A stretch of 64,000 bases of DNA from Enterococcus casseliflavus NBRC 100478 (lineage in GTDB: Bacteria; Bacillota; Bacilli; Lactobacillales; Enterococcaceae), in contig NZ_BCPT01000002.1 in NCBI RefSeq assembly GCF_001544095.1, positions 1-64,000 of the forward strand, written 5' to 3'. Positions 19,386 through 28,384 of this stretch are shown in pieces. The notes below the pieces were generated by a model. It ran no database searches, was not told the origin of the DNA, and saw only the letters and a program-made list of their open reading frames with translations. Made by a program: the position numbers and the translations under genes. Every line of letters begins with the position of its first letter. The stretch's first letter is position 1.

Positions 19386-21068
19386 TTATTCTGCTGAGAA
19401 AAGATACGGATAAACTGGCTGATCGCCTTGATGGATCTCTACTTCAATCTCAGGATGCAGTTCAACGATCGCTTCTTCGATTTTCGCTGCTTCTTTGGCT
19501 TTGCCTTCTTCACCGATAATGATGGTGACGATCTCAGTATCTTCTGTGATCATTTTTTCTAAGGTAGTCATGGAAGCAGAGAAACGATCAGGAACAGAAA
19601 CAACGATTTTGCCGTCGACCATTCCTAAGAAGTCGCCTTCTGTGATTTCGATGCCATCAATTGATGTATTACGGATCGCATGAGTCACTGATCCGCTGAC
19701 AACACTTGCTAAGACATCGGTCATAGCTTGCTGATTTTCAGCTAGTGTGGATTGCTCGTGGAATGCCAGCATCGCTGTCATCCCTTGTGAGATCGTCCGT
19801 GTTTCAACAACCGCTACTGGAATCTCGGAAACTTCCGCTGCTTGCTGTGCAGCCATAAAGATGTTTTTGTTATTTGGTAGAACGATCACTTGGTCGGCAT
19901 TAACTTCATTGATCGCCAACAAAATGTCTTCCGTACTTGGGTTCATCGTTTGGCCGCCACTGATGACATATGAAGCACCCAGGCTAGTGAACAATTCTTT
20001 CAAGCCTTCGCCAGCCGCGATCGCGATGATCGCAAATGGTGTCCGTGGACGTTTCACTGGTGCAGGTTTTGCACCTTGTTGGTCGTGTTCCAAAATCGTT
20101 TCATGCTGAAGACGCATGTTGTCAACTTTGATTTTCACCAATGAGCCGAATTTTTGACCATAATTCATGACTTCGCCAGGATGTTCCGTATGGACATGGA
20201 CTTTGATGATCTCATCGTCGTTGACCACTAATAAGGAATCCCCTAACTCATTTAAGTAATTACGGAATGTTTCATAATCAAATTCACTATCTACAGTCGG
20301 ACCTTCACCGATCTTCACCATGATTTCTGTACAGTAACCAAAGGTGATATCTTCTGTCGCTAAGTGTCCTTGAACGCTGCGATGATGTTCGGCATTGACC
20401 ATTTCATCCATAGCCGCTGGGGAAGGTTCGAAGATTTCATCGGCTGGGTATTCACCCGTCAACGCATTTAAGAAGCCTTCATAAATGAACAACAATCCTT
20501 GACCGCCGCTATCTACCACGCCGACTTCTTTTAAGACGGGCAATAGATCTGGGGTTTTCGCCAATGAACGTTTTGCACCGTGAACCACGGCTTTCATCAC
20601 TTCGATACAATCATCGGTAGTTTGTGCTTTTTTCTCGCCATATTCAGCTGCGATGCGTGCCACAGTCAAGATGGTTCCTTCCACAGGTTTCATGACTGCT
20701 TTATAGGCGGTTTCTACTCCATGAGTAAAGGCTTGAGCCAATTCTGGTGCAGTGAGTGTTTCTGCGGTCGGGATAGCTTTAGAAAAACCGCGGAATAATT
20801 GAGATAAAATGACGCCAGAATTCCCACGTGCGCCCATCAATAGTCCTTTTGAAAGTGTAGCGGCAAGATCGCCGACGTTTTCTGAAGTCGCATCTGCGAC
20901 CGCTTTTGCTCCACTGGTCATGGATAGATTCATGTTTGTCCCAGTGTCTCCATCTGGAACAGGAAACACATTCAATGAGTTGACAAACTCTGCATTAACT
21001 TGTAGACGAGCCGCGCCTGCCTGCACCATTTCTTGAAACTGACTTGCGCTGATATTCGTTACCTTCAC
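19386..21068 (-). CDS. fakA: Fatty acid kinase FakA (DAK2/YloV family)
   Basis: A 560-residue protein with an N-terminal DAK2 ATP-binding domain (P-V-P-D-G-D-T-G-T-N-M near residues 37-47; M-G-A-R-G-N-S-G-V-I-L-S) and a C-terminal domain of the DegV-like/FakA type. FakA phosphorylates fatty acids bound to FakB, giving acyl-phosphate, the PlsX/PlsY intermediate, so location near plsX makes functional sense. No fakB is in this window. Start is GTG with AAGGAGG upstream, 46 bases after yloU. Confidence 0.93.
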   Translation of the reverse strand: MKVTNISASQFQEMVQAGAARLQVNAEFVNSLNVFPVPDGDTGTNMNLSMTSGAKAVADATSENVGDLAATLSKGLLMGARGNSGVILSQLFRGFSKAIPTAETLTAPELAQAFTHGVETAYKAVMKPVEGTILTVARIAAEYGEKKAQTTDDCIEVMKAVVHGAKRSLAKTPDLLPVLKEVGVVDSGGQGLLFIYEGFLNALTGEYPADEIFEPSPAAMDEMVNAEHHRSVQGHLATEDITFGYCTEIMVKIGEGPTVDSEFDYETFRNYLNELGDSLLVVNDDEIIKVHVHTEHPGEVMNYGQKFGSLVKIKVDNMRLQHETILEHDQQGAKPAPVKRPRTPFAIIAIAAGEGLKELFTSLGASYVISGGQTMNPSTEDILLAINEVNADQVIVLPNNKNIFMAAQQAAEVSEIPVAVVETRTISQGMTAMLAFHEQSTLAENQQAMTDVLASVVSGSVTHAIRNTSIDGIEITEGDFLGMVDGKIVVSVPDRFSASMTTLEKMITEDTEIVTIIIGEEGKAKEAAKIEEAIVELHPEIEVEIHQGDQPVYPYLFSAE

Positions 21069-21114
21069 TTAGATAGTCCTCCTTAAAATCATCCGCCATG
21101 AACGGATCCCTTGC

Positions 21115-21477
21115 CTAATCTGGCAGTACACGTACGCCTTGAACAAATACATTCACCGAGTTCGCAGATACACCTAGCATCGTTTCTAAGTTGTATTTCA
21201 CTTTTTCCTGCACGTTGCGGGAAACTTCGGAAATTTTTGTTCCATAGCTGACGATCGTGTATACATCCACTGCAATGCCGTTTTCTTCTTGGCGGACAAC
21301 GACACCGCGAGAATAATTTTCTTTTCGTAAAATTTCATTGATGTTATCTTTGATTTGTTTCTTGCTAGCCATACCAACAATGCCGAACACATCTGTTGCT
21401 GCGCCTCCGACCACTGTTGCAATGACTTCATTGCTGATTTCAATAATACCTGATGAGGTTTGAATTTTTACAGCCAT
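21115..21477 (-). CDS. Asp23/Gls24 family envelope stress protein (YloU-like)
   Basis: A 120-residue Asp23/Gls24 protein, starting M-A-V-K-I-Q-T-S and carrying the family G-I-V-G-M-A-S-K and V-N-V-F-V-Q-G-V-R-V segments. Relatives associate with the membrane or respond to alkaline/envelope stress; YloU is the usual upstream partner of YloV/FakA. I take ATG at 21477, seven bases after AAGGAGG, rather than the upstream ATG, which would put the ribosome site inside the gene. Confidence 0.9.
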   Translation of the reverse strand: MAVKIQTSSGIIEISNEVIATVVGGAATDVFGIVGMASKKQIKDNINEILRKENYSRGVVVRQEENGIAVDVYTIVSYGTKISEVSRNVQEKVKYNLETMLGVSANSVNVFVQGVRVLPD

Positions 21478-21657
21478 TTTATAGCCTCCTTCAATGGGCA
21501 TGACCCATCTTTCTTCTTACATATTTTATCATAGCTGTACCGCAAATAAAAGGATGAGACATATGAAAAGGGGCTTTCTGACCAAACGTCTTGCATTTCG
21601 ACCTTGTTTAATTTACAATGTTTACCGGGAAAAGTCAATGTTTCTTGAAAATTACTC

Positions 21658-21686
21658 TTGCTTTTTTCACCTTTCTGTGATAAATT
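21658..21686 (+). promoter_or_regulatory. Possible rpmB promoter
   Basis: TTGCTT (21658-21663) with TAAATT (21681-21686), 17 bp apart, some 57 bases before rpmB. Only partial matches; a second option is the extended -10 TGGTATGAG nearby. Confidence 0.3.
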
Positions 21687-21743
21687 CAGATGGTATGAGC
21701 TGAAATAGCGCTCCAACATCAAGGCAAAGGAGGAAATAACCAC

Positions 21744-21932
21744 ATGGCTAAAGTTTGTTACTTTACTGGACGTAAAACTACAAGTGGAAACAATCGTTCT
21801 CACGCAATGAATGCGACAAAACGTACTGTGAAACCTAACTTGCAAAAAGTTCGCGTTATGATTGACGGAAAACCTAAAAAAGTTTGGGTGTCAACTCGTG
21901 CTTTGAAATCTGGAAAAGTTGAGCGCGTATAA
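21744..21932 (+). CDS. rpmB: 50S ribosomal protein L28
   Basis: A 62-residue basic ribosomal protein, [12 protein letters not shown] then [12 protein letters not shown], typical of Bacillota L28 of the form with few cysteines (no zinc CxxC pairs). Divergent from yloU-fakA, as in many Bacillota. AGGAGG precedes ATG. Monocistronic with its own terminator. Confidence 0.97.
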   Translation: MAKVCYFTGRKTTSGNNRSHAMNATKRTVKPNLQKVRVMIDGKPKKVWVSTRALKSGKVERV

Positions 21933-21944
21933 TTAGACCTTTTC

Positions 21945-21971
21945 GGCCGTTCGTTTTGAACGGCTTTTTTT
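21945..21971 (+). terminator. rpmB terminator
   Basis: GGCCGTTC (21945-21952) pairs with GAACGGC (21958-21964), then seven T. Strong intrinsic terminator 12 bases after rpmB. Confidence 0.92.
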
Positions 21972-22094
21972 GTACCCTTTTTTCTTTAGTGCGCTTTCAC
22001 TTAGGTTTTCATTAAAGAAAACAGGTCTTTGTTTTTTTAATCGATTCACCTGTGGTAAACTAAGAAAAAATTGATAAAGAACAGGTGACTTCTT

Positions 22095-24743
22095 GTGACG
22101 AAAATAAAAACATTTGCCAAACAACATTGGCCTTATATGCTTGCTAGTTTCTTCTTGCCGTTTCTTATCATGGCAGTGATCTATTTGACCATCGGCATCT
22201 ACCCTGGCAGCAGCCGCAGTGTCTTAGCCAGTGATGCCTTTTCGCAATTCTCAAACTTTCATGCCAGCTTTCGCAATATGCTCTTAGGCAAGCAAAGTAT
22301 CTTTTATACATGGAACGCCTCTTTAGGCTTGAATTATCTGGCACTGATCTCCTATTACTTAGGCGGGATCTTCACTCCTCTGGTCTTGTTTTTCCCAAAT
22401 CAGCTGATGCCAGATGCGTTGTACTTCTTGACCTTGATCAAGATCGGCAGTGCGGGCTTGGCGTTTTGGTTTTATGCCAGCCAAACCTTTAAGATCCAAC
22501 GTTGGCAGCATGTGACCTTAGCCGTTTGTTATGCCTTGATGTCCTTCATCACCGCCCATTCGGAACTGATCATGTGGCTTGATGCCATGATCTATCTACC
22601 GCTAGTGATTTTAGGTATTGACCGTTTAGTGAAAAAGAAAAAACCAGTCGTGTTATTTATCAGTTATCTGCTGTTATTTTTATCCAGTTTTTACATGGGC
22701 TTTATGATCGGTCTCTTTTCCGTGATGTATTTCTTGGTTCAGTTGGGTCGCAACTGGAAGCAAGCTCGGGGGGCGATCATCCCTTACGGCATCACCTCCT
22801 TGTTAGCTGGCGGCGCCTCAATGGTGATCATCTTACCTGCCTTATTGGATTTACGCTCAAACGGGGAAGAATTGACGACGATATCTTCCTTTAAAACCGA
22901 AGCCACCGATGTCTTTGACCTTGTGATGAAAAACATGATCGGTGTTTACGATACGACAAAATACGGCTCCATTCCCTTCATCTATATCGGCTTATTGCCG
23001 CTGCTGTTGTGTATTTTATATTTTGTTTCGAAGAAAATCCGCTTGAAGGATAAATTCTTATACGCTGGCATGTTTGCTGTTTTGATCGCCAGTTTTTATA
23101 TCGTGCCGATGAATCTTTTTTGGCACGGGATGCATGCCCCAAATATGTTCCTTTTCCGTTATGCCTATTTGTTCTCCTTCTTAGTGATCATGCTGGCGGG
23201 ATACGGGTGGGAGCATCTGCAGCAAAAAGATCGCGGATTGTTTCTCATTATTGGTCTTTCTACGATCGTGGTGTTTGCCCTCTCCTACGCATTGAAAGGA
23301 CCTGGAACCTATGAATATGTTTCCGCTACTTCTTTTGCGCTAACGATCGTATTCTTTGTTCTTTACTTGTTATGTATTGGGTTCGGGCAATTAGGTCTTT
23401 TAACACAAAAACGAGTGACGATCTTGATGCTGATCTTCGTCTGCGGAGAAATGGCCGTCAATACGAGCGGCATGGTTCGCGGAATTTTGAATGATTGGAA
23501 CTATGCTTCTCGCAGTTTGTATACAGAACCTTATCCGGACATCAAAAAACTAGTCACTCAAGCCAACGAAGACAATGATACCTTTTTCCGATTAGAAAAC
23601 CTTGATCCTGTTTCTTCCAACGACAGTATCAATTATGGCTACAGCGGTGTCAGCATGTTTTCTTCGATCCGTAACCGCAATTCCTCAAGCTACCTGGATA
23701 AGCTGGGCTTTCGGTCCCGCGGCACCAATTTAAATATCCGCTATCCGAACAATACCTTGCTGATGGATGCTTTTACAGGGATCAAATACAATATCTCCAA
23801 GCCAAATCTCACCAAATACGGCTTTCAACGAGTCGGAGAATCTGGTGAATACAAGCTTTATGAAAATCAAAATGCGTTACCGCTAGGTTTCTTGGCTGAA
23901 CCGACCATCGAATCGATTGAACAGCCGCAAAACGACAACTTGACGAGCCAGAAAAATCTTTTCAACGGCTTGGCGGATTTAAATTTAGAGTATTTTGCCT
24001 TTCAGCCGATCACGGTGATCCATAGTAAAAATACAGATATCACCAATGACGGCATGTATATGAAATTTACCGAGCAAGAAAGCAATGTCGCAAAAGAAGT
24101 GACTTGGCAAGTGGAGGTTCCGGCGAACTCGCAAGCGTACTTGAGTCTCTTCCCTGCCAACTTTGGGGAATTGGAAAGCTCATCTGCCACCGTGACAGTC
24201 AACGGCCAGCAGCGAGAAACGCAAATCAGTATCAACGGTCAATACTACGACTTAGGGCACTATGAGACCGATACGACGGTTCAATTCACCGTCAGCTTCT
24301 ACGGAACGCCTGAAATCTCCTTCCAAAACCCGCAAGTCGTGACCTTGGATACCAACGCCTACCAACAAGCAATTGATGCGATCCAAGATCGAGGGGTCGC
24401 TATGACGGTCGGCAAACGCAGTGCCAAAGCCGATATCACGACTGAAAAAGAGCAACAGCTTGTAACGACCATCCCTTATGACAAGGGCTGGACTGCTACG
24501 CTTGACGGCAAAGAAGTTCCAATCACCGCCTTTCAAGACGGCTTTATCAGTGTGACGATCCCAAGTGGCACCCATCACTTGGAACTGTCCTTCTTGCCGC
24601 AAGGCTTTGTTATCGGTGTTTGCTTGTTCTTCGGCTGCATCGCATTGTTTATCCTGTTTGCTTGGTTTTACCAGAAACAAGTAGCCAAAAAGCAAGTCTT
24701 AGACGACCAACGTCAACTCATGGATCAACCACCAGAAACCTAA
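22095..24743 (+). CDS. YfhO family multi-pass membrane protein
   Basis: An 882-residue integral membrane protein. Roughly the first 470 residues hold about 12 hydrophobic helices in the manner of GT-C glycosyltransferases, then a ~370-residue extracytoplasmic part (beta-rich, F-R-L-E near its start), and a last helix near 845-865 with a short polar tail. YfhO relatives take part in envelope glycosylation; Listeria GtlB, in this family, galactosylates lipoteichoic acid. The exact substrate here is unknown. Start is GTG with AGGTGA upstream; no ATG is closer to the conserved N-terminus. Monocistronic, ended by a large branched terminator. Confidence 0.88.
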   Translation: MTKIKTFAKQHWPYMLASFFLPFLIMAVIYLTIGIYPGSSRSVLASDAFSQFSNFHASFRNMLLGKQSIFYTWNASLGLNYLALISYYLGGIFTPLVLFFPNQLMPDALYFLTLIKIGSAGLAFWFYASQTFKIQRWQHVTLAVCYALMSFITAHSELIMWLDAMIYLPLVILGIDRLVKKKKPVVLFISYLLLFLSSFYMGFMIGLFSVMYFLVQLGRNWKQARGAIIPYGITSLLAGGASMVIILPALLDLRSNGEELTTISSFKTEATDVFDLVMKNMIGVYDTTKYGSIPFIYIGLLPLLLCILYFVSKKIRLKDKFLYAGMFAVLIASFYIVPMNLFWHGMHAPNMFLFRYAYLFSFLVIMLAGYGWEHLQQKDRGLFLIIGLSTIVVFALSYALKGPGTYEYVSATSFALTIVFFVLYLLCIGFGQLGLLTQKRVTILMLIFVCGEMAVNTSGMVRGILNDWNYASRSLYTEPYPDIKKLVTQANEDNDTFFRLENLDPVSSNDSINYGYSGVSMFSSIRNRNSSSYLDKLGFRSRGTNLNIRYPNNTLLMDAFTGIKYNISKPNLTKYGFQRVGESGEYKLYENQNALPLGFLAEPTIESIEQPQNDNLTSQKNLFNGLADLNLEYFAFQPITVIHSKNTDITNDGMYMKFTEQESNVAKEVTWQVEVPANSQAYLSLFPANFGELESSSATVTVNGQQRETQISINGQYYDLGHYETDTTVQFTVSFYGTPEISFQNPQVVTLDTNAYQQAIDAIQDRGVAMTVGKRSAKADITTEKEQQLVTTIPYDKGWTATLDGKEVPITAFQDGFISVTIPSGTHHLELSFLPQGFVIGVCLFFGCIALFILFAWFYQKQVAKKQVLDDQRQLMDQPPET

Positions 24744-24746
24744 TCG

Positions 24747-24847
24747 AAAAAGAACCAACTCGTCTTTTTGAGGCGCTCCCCATAAGTTAGAGCAAACGCT
24801 GACTTATGGGTGTCGCTCAATGATCGGTGAGTTTGGTTCTTTTTTTG
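24747..24847 (+). terminator. Branched terminator of the yfhO-like gene
   Basis: Outer stem AAAAAGAACCAACTC (24747-24761) with GAGTTTGGTTCTTTTT (24829-24844, one bulged base), followed by a T-tract. Inside is an arm with TTGAG/CTCAA (24768/24816) topped by CCCATAAGT/ACTTATGGG (24778-24786/24802-24810). It acts as a plus-strand terminator but with about 65 extra bases in the loop. Confidence 0.8.
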
Positions 24848-24868
24848 TGCTGGCGTTCCGCAGTTGTT

Positions 24869-24950
24869 CGCTCTAGTGGTCTTAGCCTCCACTGCCGACT
24901 AGATCCCCTTCGATGCGGGGGCAATTCCTAGCCCGTTAGCCCTTAGAGCG
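24869..24950. other. Palindrome-rich structured patch next to the Rgg gene
   Basis: Perfect 7-bp outer arms CGCTCTA (24869-24875) and TAGAGCG (24944-24950) close an 82-base, GC-rich segment with inner pairs GTGG/CCAC and CTAG-CCCC/GGGG-CTAG. It directly follows the Rgg gene stop on minus and has no T-tract. It is cloverleaf-like but not a tRNA (no T-arm next to the 3' arm). Nature unknown: mRNA 3' structure, remnant of a small mobile repeat, or DNA site. Confidence 0.4.
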
Positions 24951-24951
24951 T

Positions 24952-25938
24952 TTAGCGAAACATAAGATAACTGTTAGGTTCTTCCGCATTTTTCTTGATG
25001 GAGTGCAACGATCGCTCCCATAAGTTAACCATTTTGGTTTGTTTCAAGACGCGAAAGATCGAAAGCCCTTGATCGATTTTCAACAGTCCTTTTTCTTGAT
25101 CGCCATAAATATACCAGTACCACCCTTGATAGCAAAGAAGATGCGTGCTGTTTAGCATGTCTCCGCGCTCTGCCAATAATTCCTCTGCAATGGTCAACAC
25201 CTCTTTTGCCCACTCCAGGCGGCGAAAATTGACAAACGTCGTAAAACAACTAAAAATCAAATCCATTTGAATTTCTCGCATCAAGGACAAGCCTTGTTCT
25301 TTTTTTGTGCTGGAAATAGCGATCTGCAGTAAGTGATAGGAGGTTTCGACAGGAAACAAGAATTGAAAATACCGAAACAGTAAAATCTCATAAACGCCCC
25401 AGTTGTCTACTTTCGTAAGGTAGGAAATGACGGGGCGAGTTTTGGTGCGCAGCTTTTCCATATAGTCACTAGAAGAGTGATTGGGTTTAGGACCTGAGAG
25501 ATTGATTTCATGTATCTCCTTTGTGATCTCAAGGTACAGAAAAACAAAAGAATGCTGTTTGGAAGCGGCGATCAGTTCGCTGCGCATTTCCTCCAGCCCT
25601 TCTTTGCTTCGCTGGGCGTGGGCGTTACTCAAGTAAGCTTCTTTGTTGATCCCTAAAATTCGATCCAGTAAATCCATAAATTCGCTCGTCATATAGCTGG
25701 GGAAGCTCATCAGGTTGTCGTGACTTTTTATGCCTTTTTGCTGCGCACGTAAATAATAAAACTCCTCCACCGTAACATGTATATTTTCTAATAAGCGTTC
25801 CAATCGATGAATACTGATACTTGAAGCACCTTGCTCAAATTTACTGATAAACGAGCGACTGTTTTGTTCATCCGCCACTTGAGCGATCGTATAGCCGCGC
25901 TCTTTGCGCAATTGTCGGTACAGTTTTCCTTCTTCCAT
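24952..25938 (-). CDS. Rgg/GadR/MutR family transcriptional regulator
   Basis: A 328-residue regulator with an N-terminal XRE helix-turn-helix (about residues 3-60: L-R-K-E-R-G-Y-T-I-A-Q-V-A-D and S-R-S-F-I-S-K-F-E-Q-G) and a long alpha-helical C-terminal repeat domain typical of Rgg proteins, which in streptococci bind short peptide pheromones. I choose ATG at 25938, six bases after AGGAGG; the ATG six bases earlier abuts the ribosome site. Divergent from an MFS transporter, its most likely target. I found no convincing pheromone precursor gene on either side. Confidence 0.88.
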   Translation of the reverse strand: MEEGKLYRQLRKERGYTIAQVADEQNSRSFISKFEQGASSISIHRLERLLENIHVTVEEFYYLRAQQKGIKSHDNLMSFPSYMTSEFMDLLDRILGINKEAYLSNAHAQRSKEGLEEMRSELIAASKQHSFVFLYLEITKEIHEINLSGPKPNHSSSDYMEKLRTKTRPVISYLTKVDNWGVYEILLFRYFQFLFPVETSYHLLQIAISSTKKEQGLSLMREIQMDLIFSCFTTFVNFRRLEWAKEVLTIAEELLAERGDMLNSTHLLCYQGWYWYIYGDQEKGLLKIDQGLSIFRVLKQTKMVNLWERSLHSIKKNAEEPNSYLMFR

Positions 25939-26018
25939 AACCATCCTCCTAGCGATCAGTCTGCAAACGCCAAACCAAACTTGCTTTACGAATGAAGCTC
26001 TGCCATTAAATGCTACTA

Positions 26019-26042
26019 TTTTAGATTCAAATTTAGATTCAA
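26019..26042. repeat. Two tandem 12-bp repeats upstream of the Rgg gene
   Basis: TTTTAGATTCAA and ATTTAGATTCAA stand head to tail, 11 of 12 bases identical, about 80-105 bases upstream of the Rgg gene start. One helical turn apart, they could be a protein-binding site; the minus-strand TTGAAT units also resemble -35 boxes. Confidence 0.4.
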
Positions 26043-26153
26043 CCTTATAAAATGTTGAGGAACAAAATCTACGGTACCCTATTTACATGCCACTCTTTTA
26101 GCTGTTAGCCACTCGTGACAGTAACCTCTGGTACGCTCCTGGTACATTTAAAT

Positions 26154-26167
26154 TCCACTATAGTGGA
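26154..26167. promoter_or_regulatory. 14-bp perfect palindrome upstream of the MFS gene
   Basis: TCCACTATAGTGGA is a perfect palindrome 70 bases before the MFS start, upstream of candidate -10 sequences (TATAAA, TATACT at about 26184-26203). Good candidate operator in the divergent Rgg/MFS region. The rest of that ~299-base gap holds two GGTAC-centred direct repeats near 26130-26145 and no gene. Confidence 0.5.
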
Positions 26168-26237
26168 TTATTTTCTTCTCTTAGTATAAAGCATCCTATA
26201 CTGATTTTACAACGTAGAACGTGAAAGGATGATTTCG

Positions 26238-27551
26238 ATGAAAGAATATCAACAAAACAAAGGCTATCGTGCCTTAGTCAACGCCGCCTTACTCAGCGGC
26301 ATCGGCATGAGTTTATTTAATATCGTCTTTGTAGTTTATGCCAGTACATTACCCTTTAATGCCCTTGCTGTTTCCTTAGCCTCCATGGCACTGTTAGTCC
26401 CTGATCTCTTACGGATCCTGACTGGCTATCTAGCCGATCGTACCAAAAACAAAGTGCAATGGATGATCAGCAGTCGACTATTACAAGGGGTCCTTTTTGT
26501 GGCACTCGCTTTTTTGATCCAACTGCCGCCTAGTTTATGGTCTTTCTTCCTTTTGCTAGGCATCAACATTGTATCTGATTGTTTGGGCACTTATTGTTCT
26601 GGGTTGCAGCTGCCCTATGTTCGCCGTCTTGTGCCTGCTGACGCCTTAGACAGTGCCATGGGCTTTCAAATGGCGTGTCAAACCACCGTTCAAATCGTCT
26701 TTCAAGGGATCGGTGCTTGGGGGATCATTTTACTGAATAATAATTTTGCCGCTTTTGGTTTGATCAATGCCGTGACGTTTTTCTTAGCCGCCATCGTGAT
26801 CTTCTGGAACCGCTCGCTCTTTTATGCGGTGCTAGGGAAAATCAATCAAGCACCAACACCACTCTTTCAGAATTTCTCGGAAACCTTTAAATTATTGACT
26901 GGTACAGCTTTTCTTAAAAAGATGATCCTCTTTGCCTTACTGATCAATACCTTAGCTGCTAGCACGAGCGGTCTACTAAATCTCCAGCTGTTGGATGACC
27001 TTGCGCTTTGGTTTGCCACTTATGGCAACACCGTTGCGATGGCAGGCATCGCCACTTCCATCGGCATGGTCGCTGGCGCCTTGTTTGCTGCCGACTGGTT
27101 CAAGAATACTGGTCTGGTTCGCTTGATTGCGTATACCTCCTTCGTTTTATGTCTATTGACCTTGAATTTTCTCTTTCTGCATAACCGTTGGCTTATGATT
27201 GCGCTGCTCTTTGCTGAAGGCTATCTGATTGGAAAAATCAATCCTCGCTTTTCGGCACATCTGATTCGTGAGATCGATGAAGAACATCTCGCCATCAGCA
27301 GCGGGATCTTTTCCACCATTGTGATGCTAGGGGGACCCGTCGGTCAAATGGTCTTTTTAGGCATCGGCAATCGCTACCACGTTGCTTGGAGCTGGCTGCT
27401 TTACTTGCTTTTCGCATTTTTGGTAGCCATCGCCGCCTTAGTAGCTGCCGGTACCTTGGAAAAAACACCCACCATTGCTGCGCCTAAAAAGGCAGCGGGA
27501 AGGACTGAAGATTGGCAAGAAACCACCTCTGTTTTGCCTGAGAAAAAATAA
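26238..27551 (+). CDS. MFS transporter (DHA3-like)
   Basis: A 437-residue major facilitator with about 10-12 hydrophobic helices, a loop between helices 2 and 3 containing G-Y-L-A-D-R-T-K-N-K (the MFS motif A position) and a hydrophilic C-terminal tail (about residues 405-437). General resemblance is to the MefA/DHA3 efflux group, many of which export antibiotics or other small molecules; the substrate cannot be told. I use ATG at 26238, eight bases after AAAGGA; the ATG nine bases earlier overlaps the ribosome site. Divergent from the Rgg gene, which probably controls it. Confidence 0.88.
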   Translation: MKEYQQNKGYRALVNAALLSGIGMSLFNIVFVVYASTLPFNALAVSLASMALLVPDLLRILTGYLADRTKNKVQWMISSRLLQGVLFVALAFLIQLPPSLWSFFLLLGINIVSDCLGTYCSGLQLPYVRRLVPADALDSAMGFQMACQTTVQIVFQGIGAWGIILLNNNFAAFGLINAVTFFLAAIVIFWNRSLFYAVLGKINQAPTPLFQNFSETFKLLTGTAFLKKMILFALLINTLAASTSGLLNLQLLDDLALWFATYGNTVAMAGIATSIGMVAGALFAADWFKNTGLVRLIAYTSFVLCLLTLNFLFLHNRWLMIALLFAEGYLIGKINPRFSAHLIREIDEEHLAISSGIFSTIVMLGGPVGQMVFLGIGNRYHVAWSWLLYLLFAFLVAIAALVAAGTLEKTPTIAAPKKAAGRTEDWQETTSVLPEKK

Positions 27552-27606
27552 AAACACAAGCTTTCGCTTTCTCTTGTTGGACAAGAGCAGCGAAGCTTGT
27601 GTTTTT
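27550..27606. terminator. Bidirectional terminator between MFS gene and truA
   Basis: Perfect 14-bp arms AAAAACACAAGCTT (27550-27563) and AAGCTTGTGTTTTT (27593-27606), with an inner stem CTCTTGT/ACAAGAG (27571-27587). Sits between convergent genes with T-tracts on both sides. Confidence 0.9.
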
Positions 27607-27608
27607 CC

Positions 27609-28355
27609 TTATTCATAAGCAACATGAACCAAATACAATCCTTCTGGATGAGCCGTGGGACCTGCCGCATTTCGGTCTTTTTGCGCAATGATCGCGGGAA
27701 TACTGTCAGGTGCGAGTCGTCCATTGCCGATTTTCAACAATGTGCCCACCATGATTCGGATCATCTTGTACAAAAATCCATCGCCGCGAAAGGTGAAAAT
27801 CAACTCATCTCCAGCGTCATTGACTGCCATGGATGCTTCATGGACCGTCCGTGTTTTGTCATCAACGGAACTGCCCGTCGCACAAAAACTGGTAAAGTCA
27901 TGGGTGCCTAAAAAATCTGGCAACGCTCGTTGGATTTTTTCCAAATCTAGCGGATACGGATAATAGCTCGCATAATGACGGCGGAAAGGACTGCGAGGTT
28001 TCCCAATGTCCACTCGAAACTGGTAGGTTTTTTCAACGACTAAGTAGCGGGCATGGAAGGTATCGTCAACGATCTCCACCGATTTTACCGCAACATCTTC
28101 TGGCGTTTGGGTATCTAAACCAAAGCGCATTTTTTCCAGTGGGCGCTTTTGAGGGAAATCGAAGTGGATCACTTGCCCTTGCGCATGGACCCCCGCATCG
28201 GTGCGGCCAGAACCATGAATCTGAATCGGCTGCCCATTGTTCATCTTCGTTAATGTCTTTTCAATCTCTTCTTGAACCGTTCGTCCATTGGGTTGACGCT
28301 GAAATCCTTGAAAATTCGTGCCATCATAAGCGATCGTCGCTTTATAGCGGACCAT
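27609..28355 (-). CDS. truA: tRNA pseudouridine(38-40) synthase TruA
   Basis: A 248-residue enzyme that converts uridine 38-40 of the tRNA anticodon arm to pseudouridine. It has the catalytic aspartate in [11 protein letters not shown], the N-terminal [12 protein letters not shown] and the later [12 protein letters not shown]. It ends the ecfA1-ecfA2-ecfT-truA series but is separated from ecfT by a branched terminator of about 120 bases, so its expression may be partly independent. Confidence 0.97.
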   Translation of the reverse strand: MVRYKATIAYDGTNFQGFQRQPNGRTVQEEIEKTLTKMNNGQPIQIHGSGRTDAGVHAQGQVIHFDFPQKRPLEKMRFGLDTQTPEDVAVKSVEIVDDTFHARYLVVEKTYQFRVDIGKPRSPFRRHYASYYPYPLDLEKIQRALPDFLGTHDFTSFCATGSSVDDKTRTVHEASMAVNDAGDELIFTFRGDGFLYKMIRIMVGTLLKIGNGRLAPDSIPAIIAQKDRNAAGPTAHPEGLYLVHVAYE

Positions 28356-28384
28356 TGAATCACCTGTTTCTTTCTATTTTTTCA

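Noticed and set aside
24869-24950. A tRNA gene, because of 7-bp closing arms and an 82-base length
   Set aside because: No T-arm with a TTCGA-type loop stands next to the 3' arm, the anticodon arm is not of normal size, and no discriminator-CCA context fits.
25939-26237. Short hydrophobic peptide pheromone gene beside the Rgg gene
   Set aside because: The few short frames there lack ribosome sites, and their sequences are not of the hydrophobic, charged-start pheromone type.
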